Source of the DNA: Candidatus Gastranaerophilales bacterium HUM_12
GTDB lineage: Bacteria > Cyanobacteriota > Vampirovibrionia > Gastranaerophilales > Gastranaerophilaceae
Length of the DNA: 7,285 nt
NCBI GenBank assembly: GCA_002102825.1
Contig: DABJ01000027.1
Span: 106,674-113,958 of the forward strand
Reading direction: 5' to 3'
Below are positions 5,177 through 7,285 of the stretch, in pieces. The first letter of the stretch is position 1, and the number at the start of each line of letters is the position of its first letter. A model generated the notes under the pieces. The model was not told where the DNA came from. It saw nothing but the letters and a program-made list of their open reading frames with translations, and searched no databases. The translations under genes and the position numbers were made by a program.

Positions 5177-5180
5177 GGGG
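5177..5180 (+). promoter_or_regulatory. probable ribosome site choosing the pilin start
   Basis: GGGG lies six bases before ATG 5187 and nine before ATG 5190. The upstream in-frame ATG at 5175 has only AT-rich sequence before it. The site therefore favours a start at 5187 or 5190, which also gives a prepilin leader of normal short length. Confidence 0.4.
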
Positions 5181-5186
5181 TTTAAT

Positions 5187-5948
5187 ATGATGGAAAAGAA
5201 ATTTGCATTTACTTTAGCTCAAAATTTATTAGTTATGGGAATTGTCTTTTCATTTTTGATTTTTGTTGTATTTATTCCTTTTTATAATAATTTTCAACTA
5301 AAAAAATCTGTTGTTACTTATAGAACAGTTTATTCAAAGTTATTAGAAGCTAACAGAATGTATGCAATTATTGATTCTCAGGAGCAAGATGTTTATGATA
5401 CGAGCCTGCCAATAAATACATTTGTGGAAACTTATTTTACTCCGTATTTGTCTATAGCAAATTATTGCAAAGGCGATCAGTCTGGTTGTTGGAATTTCCC
5501 GTTGTATAAAGATTTGAAAAACACAAAATATTTCAACAAATCGTTATATACAATTGTTCTTGATGATAATACTATTTTAGGCTTTCATAAAGAACCAAAG
5601 AAAAATTTAGTATCTGTGATTGTTGATACTAATGGGCTTGAAGGACGAAATACGTTAGGTCAAGATGTTTTTGTCTTTTCTTTTTATAATAATAAAATTC
5701 GACCCAAATTGTGTAAAGCTTCCGTTTACGAAAATGCGAAAATTAAAGACGGAATTCATTTTGGTGGCTATGATGATTGCGGAATTCCTTATGATACCTA
5801 TGATTATAAGGATTTAATTCGTAAGGATATTCCAGATGGTTGTAGTAAGAAATCTGAAGAAAGTAAATATGGTTTTGGGGTTGGGGCTGCATGTGGAGCT
5901 TTGCTTTACAAAAATTTATGGGTGATAGACAATAATTACCCTTGGTAG
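5187..5948 (+). CDS. type IV pilin-like (pseudopilin) protein with Gln at position 5
   Basis: The N-terminus MMEKKFA-FTLAQ followed by a hydrophobic stretch (NLLVMGIVFSFLIFVVFIPF) is a class III prepilin signal. A short basic leader would be cut by prepilin peptidase between Ala and Phe, leaving a helix that anchors in the membrane and packs into a pilus or secretion pseudopilus. Two features deviate: Ala replaces the usual Gly before the cut, and Gln replaces the nearly invariant Glu5. The rest (about 253 residues in all) is a globular C-terminal domain with Cys pairs in NYCKGDQSGCWNFPLYKDL, later in LCKASVY and DDCGIPYDTYD, and near the end in GAACGALLYKNLWVIDNNYPW. These are probably disulfides, as expected outside the cell. 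It starts a few bases after the lipoyl transferase gene, so it is co-transcribed. The start at 5187 is chosen by GGGG six bases upstream; 5175 and 5190 are alternatives. It may be a minor rather than a major pilin. Confidence 0.85.
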   Translation: MMEKKFAFTLAQNLLVMGIVFSFLIFVVFIPFYNNFQLKKSVVTYRTVYSKLLEANRMYAIIDSQEQDVYDTSLPINTFVETYFTPYLSIANYCKGDQSGCWNFPLYKDLKNTKYFNKSLYTIVLDDNTILGFHKEPKKNLVSVIVDTNGLEGRNTLGQDVFVFSFYNNKIRPKLCKASVYENAKIKDGIHFGGYDDCGIPYDTYDYKDLIRKDIPDGCSKKSEESKYGFGVGAACGALLYKNLWVIDNNYPW

Positions 5949-5954
5949 TATAAT
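5926..5954 (+). promoter_or_regulatory. internal promoter for the nucleotidyltransferase gene
   Basis: TAGACA (5926-5931, 5/6 match) is followed by 17 bases and a perfect TATAAT (5949-5954). The -35 lies inside the last codons of the pilin gene and the -10 immediately after its stop. Transcription would start near 5961, about 23 bases before the ATG at 5984, and would allow the sugar nucleotidyltransferase and tRNA to be expressed independently of the upstream operon. Confidence 0.6.
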
Positions 5955-5983
5955 CGTTCTAGCAGTAACAAAAAGGGATATAA

Positions 5984-6985
5984 ATGACAAATTCAAATAT
6001 TAAAGCGATGATTATGGCTGCAGGCATGGGTTCTCGATTAGAACCAATTACTTTGATTATGCCAAAACCGTTAATTCCTGTTATGAATAGACCGTTGATG
6101 GATATTCTTTTAGGGCAGCTACATTCTATTGGAATTAAGAACGTTATTTCTAATACTTATTATCTTTCAAATCAAATTATTGATAGGTATAAGAAAAATA
6201 ATTTAGGCATTAATTTTAATTATATCAAAGAAACTGAGCTTTCAGGTACTGCTGGTGGAATGAAGAAATGTCAATATTTCTTTGATGAGGGCGAAGATTT
6301 TGTTGTTATGTCTGGAGATGTTTTAACAAATGCAGATATAAAACAAGCAATTAAACATCATAAAGAATCAGGGGCAATCGCGACTATCGGTGTTAAACAA
6401 GTTCCGCATGAAAAAGTTTCACATTTCGGTGTTGTAGTAACTGATAAAGATGGTTATATTACAGAATTTCAAGAAAAACCATCAGTTGAAGAAGCTAAAA
6501 GCAACTTAATTAATACCGGAATTTATGTTTTTAACTACAGAATTTTTGATTATATTCCAGAAAATACATTCTATGATTTTGCAAAAAATGTATTTCCGAA
6601 ATTGTTAGCAGAAAGACAAATTAATACTTTTGAAGTCAATGAATATTGGAATGATATTGGAACAATTGCACAGTATAAACAATCTATTCAAGATGTGTTT
6701 AATGGTGTTTTCAAAATAGAACATTCAAAAATTTGTGATACAAATCTAGGTTCATATATTTGCGGTAATTCTAAAATCTCGCCAACAGTGAGATTTATGG
6801 GTAATTCCACTGTTGGAAATAATTGTAAAATCGGTGAATATGTGATGTTGAATAATTGCATTGTTCTTGACAATGCAGAAATCAAGACAGGTACAGAATT
6901 GTCAAATTGTATTGTTGTTCCGTCAACAAAAGAACTTCAAAACAGACGAATCAAATCAAATACAACAGAATTGATTACTGTATAG
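5984..6985 (+). CDS. NDP-sugar nucleotidyltransferase (mannose/glucose-1-phosphate type) with left-handed beta-helix tail
   Basis: The 333-residue enzyme should couple a sugar 1-phosphate to an NTP, releasing pyrophosphate and supplying activated sugar for cell-surface polysaccharide. The N-terminal domain has the signature MAAGMGSRLEP (11-21) with PKPLIPV (27-33), covering the nucleotide-binding loop and catalytic Lys28. It also has ELSGTAGG (85-92), SGD (110-112, metal-binding Asp112), EFQEKP (161-166), NTGIY (177-181) and YWNDIGT (221-227, second metal-site Asp224). From about 250 to 312, irregular hexapeptide repeats (ISPTVR, STVGNN, CKIGEY, AEIKTG) indicate a left-handed beta-helix, as in mannose-1-phosphate guanylyltransferases and related NDP-sugar synthases. 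Whether GTP/mannose or UTP/dTTP/glucose is used cannot be read from these motifs. The ATG is preceded by AAAGGGA with a five-base gap. It has its own promoter in the end of the pilin gene, so it need not share that operon's function. Confidence 0.93.
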   Translation: MTNSNIKAMIMAAGMGSRLEPITLIMPKPLIPVMNRPLMDILLGQLHSIGIKNVISNTYYLSNQIIDRYKKNNLGINFNYIKETELSGTAGGMKKCQYFFDEGEDFVVMSGDVLTNADIKQAIKHHKESGAIATIGVKQVPHEKVSHFGVVVTDKDGYITEFQEKPSVEEAKSNLINTGIYVFNYRIFDYIPENTFYDFAKNVFPKLLAERQINTFEVNEYWNDIGTIAQYKQSIQDVFNGVFKIEHSKICDTNLGSYICGNSKISPTVRFMGNSTVGNNCKIGEYVMLNNCIVLDNAEIKTGTELSNCIVVPSTKELQNRRIKSNTTELITV

Positions 6986-7025
6986 AGGGCTTGATTTTTT
7001 TGAATTTTGATGATAAATTTATACA

Positions 7026-7045
7026 AGAAGTTTGTAAAAACTTCT
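7026..7045 (+). other. hairpin with GTAA tetraloop just before the tRNA
   Basis: AGAAGTTT (7026-7033) and AAACTTCT (7038-7045) form a perfect 8-bp stem closed by GTAA, a stable GNRA tetraloop. It lies six bases before the first tRNA base and has no T tract after it. It is therefore not a typical terminator. It could be a processing signal, protect the 3' end of the upstream message after RNase P cleavage, or be incidental. Confidence 0.4.
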
Positions 7046-7051
7046 GTAGAT

Positions 7052-7123
<72 letters not shown>

Positions 7124-7131
7124 AATAAAAG

Positions 7132-7158
7132 AAGACATCTCTAAAGATGTCTTTTTTT
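7132..7158 (+). terminator. intrinsic terminator after the tRNA
   Basis: AGACATCT (7133-7140) pairs with AGATGTCT (7145-7152) around the loop CTAA, followed by a T7 run (7152-7158). It ends the nucleotidyltransferase-tRNA transcription unit. Confidence 0.85.
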
Positions 7159-7202
7159 ATTGCTTTTTGTGTTTTATAAATTCAAATAATTTCAAAAATA
7201 AT

Positions 7203-7274
7203 TGTAACTTTGTACCAGCAACAACAGAGGCTGAAAAAAGAGATTTGTGGAATAAATTTATGAATAAAAAGTAA
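7203..7274 (+). pseudogene. possible remnant of a gene 3' end
   Basis: One frame reads CNFVPATTEAEKRDLWNKFMNKK and then TAA. The charged helix with a DLWNKF motif and a basic end looks like a genuine protein C-terminus. The frame stays open leftward to the T tract of the tRNA terminator, but it has no start codon with a ribosome site, and the stretch before it codes for unlikely Phe/Asn-rich sequence. A decayed 3' fragment left by a rearrangement downstream of the tRNA would explain it; chance in AT-rich DNA is the alternative. Confidence 0.2.
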
Positions 7275-7285
7275 TTAATAGAGTT

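Noticed and set aside
6688..6885. Minus-strand 65-codon frame inside the nucleotidyltransferase gene
   Set aside because: It lies entirely opposite the beta-helix coding region and lacks a ribosome site.

Overview
This is an AT-rich bacterial window with canonical sigma70-type promoters, Shine-Dalgarno sites and intrinsic terminators. It holds seven convincing protein genes, one possible tiny ORF, one tRNA gene and a strong small-RNA candidate. There are no rRNA genes, CRISPR arrays, insertion sequences or phage genes. The AT bias, a pilin-like protein with an FTLA-type N-terminus and a CW motif, and the hypothetical proteins resemble gut Vampirovibrionia/Melainabacteria (Gastranaerophilales). 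That assignment is recalled resemblance and has not been tested.

Left region (1-1220). Two small unknown genes lie on the minus strand (405-749, then 116-376), 28 bases apart, behind a promoter with a perfect TTGACA -35. A possible 20-codon ORF follows them. The 470-base gap 750-1220 is not empty. It contains the minus-strand promoter, a dyad AGTGT-N7-ACACT, and a plus-strand promoter (TTGACT-N17-CATAAT). About 140 transcribed bases follow, with a 5' hairpin, an A-rich linker carrying ACTCCT, and a hairpin-plus-T8 terminator: a probable small RNA. A second, long terminator then serves the next minus-strand gene.

Middle (1221-2093). A 250-residue protein of about six TPRs is encoded on the minus strand, probably from a TTG start. 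It is divergent from the plus-strand operon. The shared intergenic region carries two copies of the dyad AATC-N4-GATT exactly 24 bp apart, overlapping the plus-strand promoter elements.

Plus-strand operon (2094-5948). Four genes overlap or nearly touch: two paralogous exported proteins with a TolC-like coiled-coil region, the second with a long Lys/Glu/Pro-rich tail; a LipM/LplA-family acyltransferase; and a type IV pilin-like protein with Gln where Glu5 is usual. The two exported proteins and the pilin all act outside the cytoplasm and may contribute to one envelope structure. The acyltransferase looks metabolically unrelated.

Right end (5949-7285). A promoter embedded in the 3' end of the pilin gene drives an NDP-sugar nucleotidyltransferase with a left-handed beta-helix tail. 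A CAU-anticodon tRNA and an intrinsic terminator follow. The last 125 bases hold only a short open stretch without a start codon, possibly a gene remnant.
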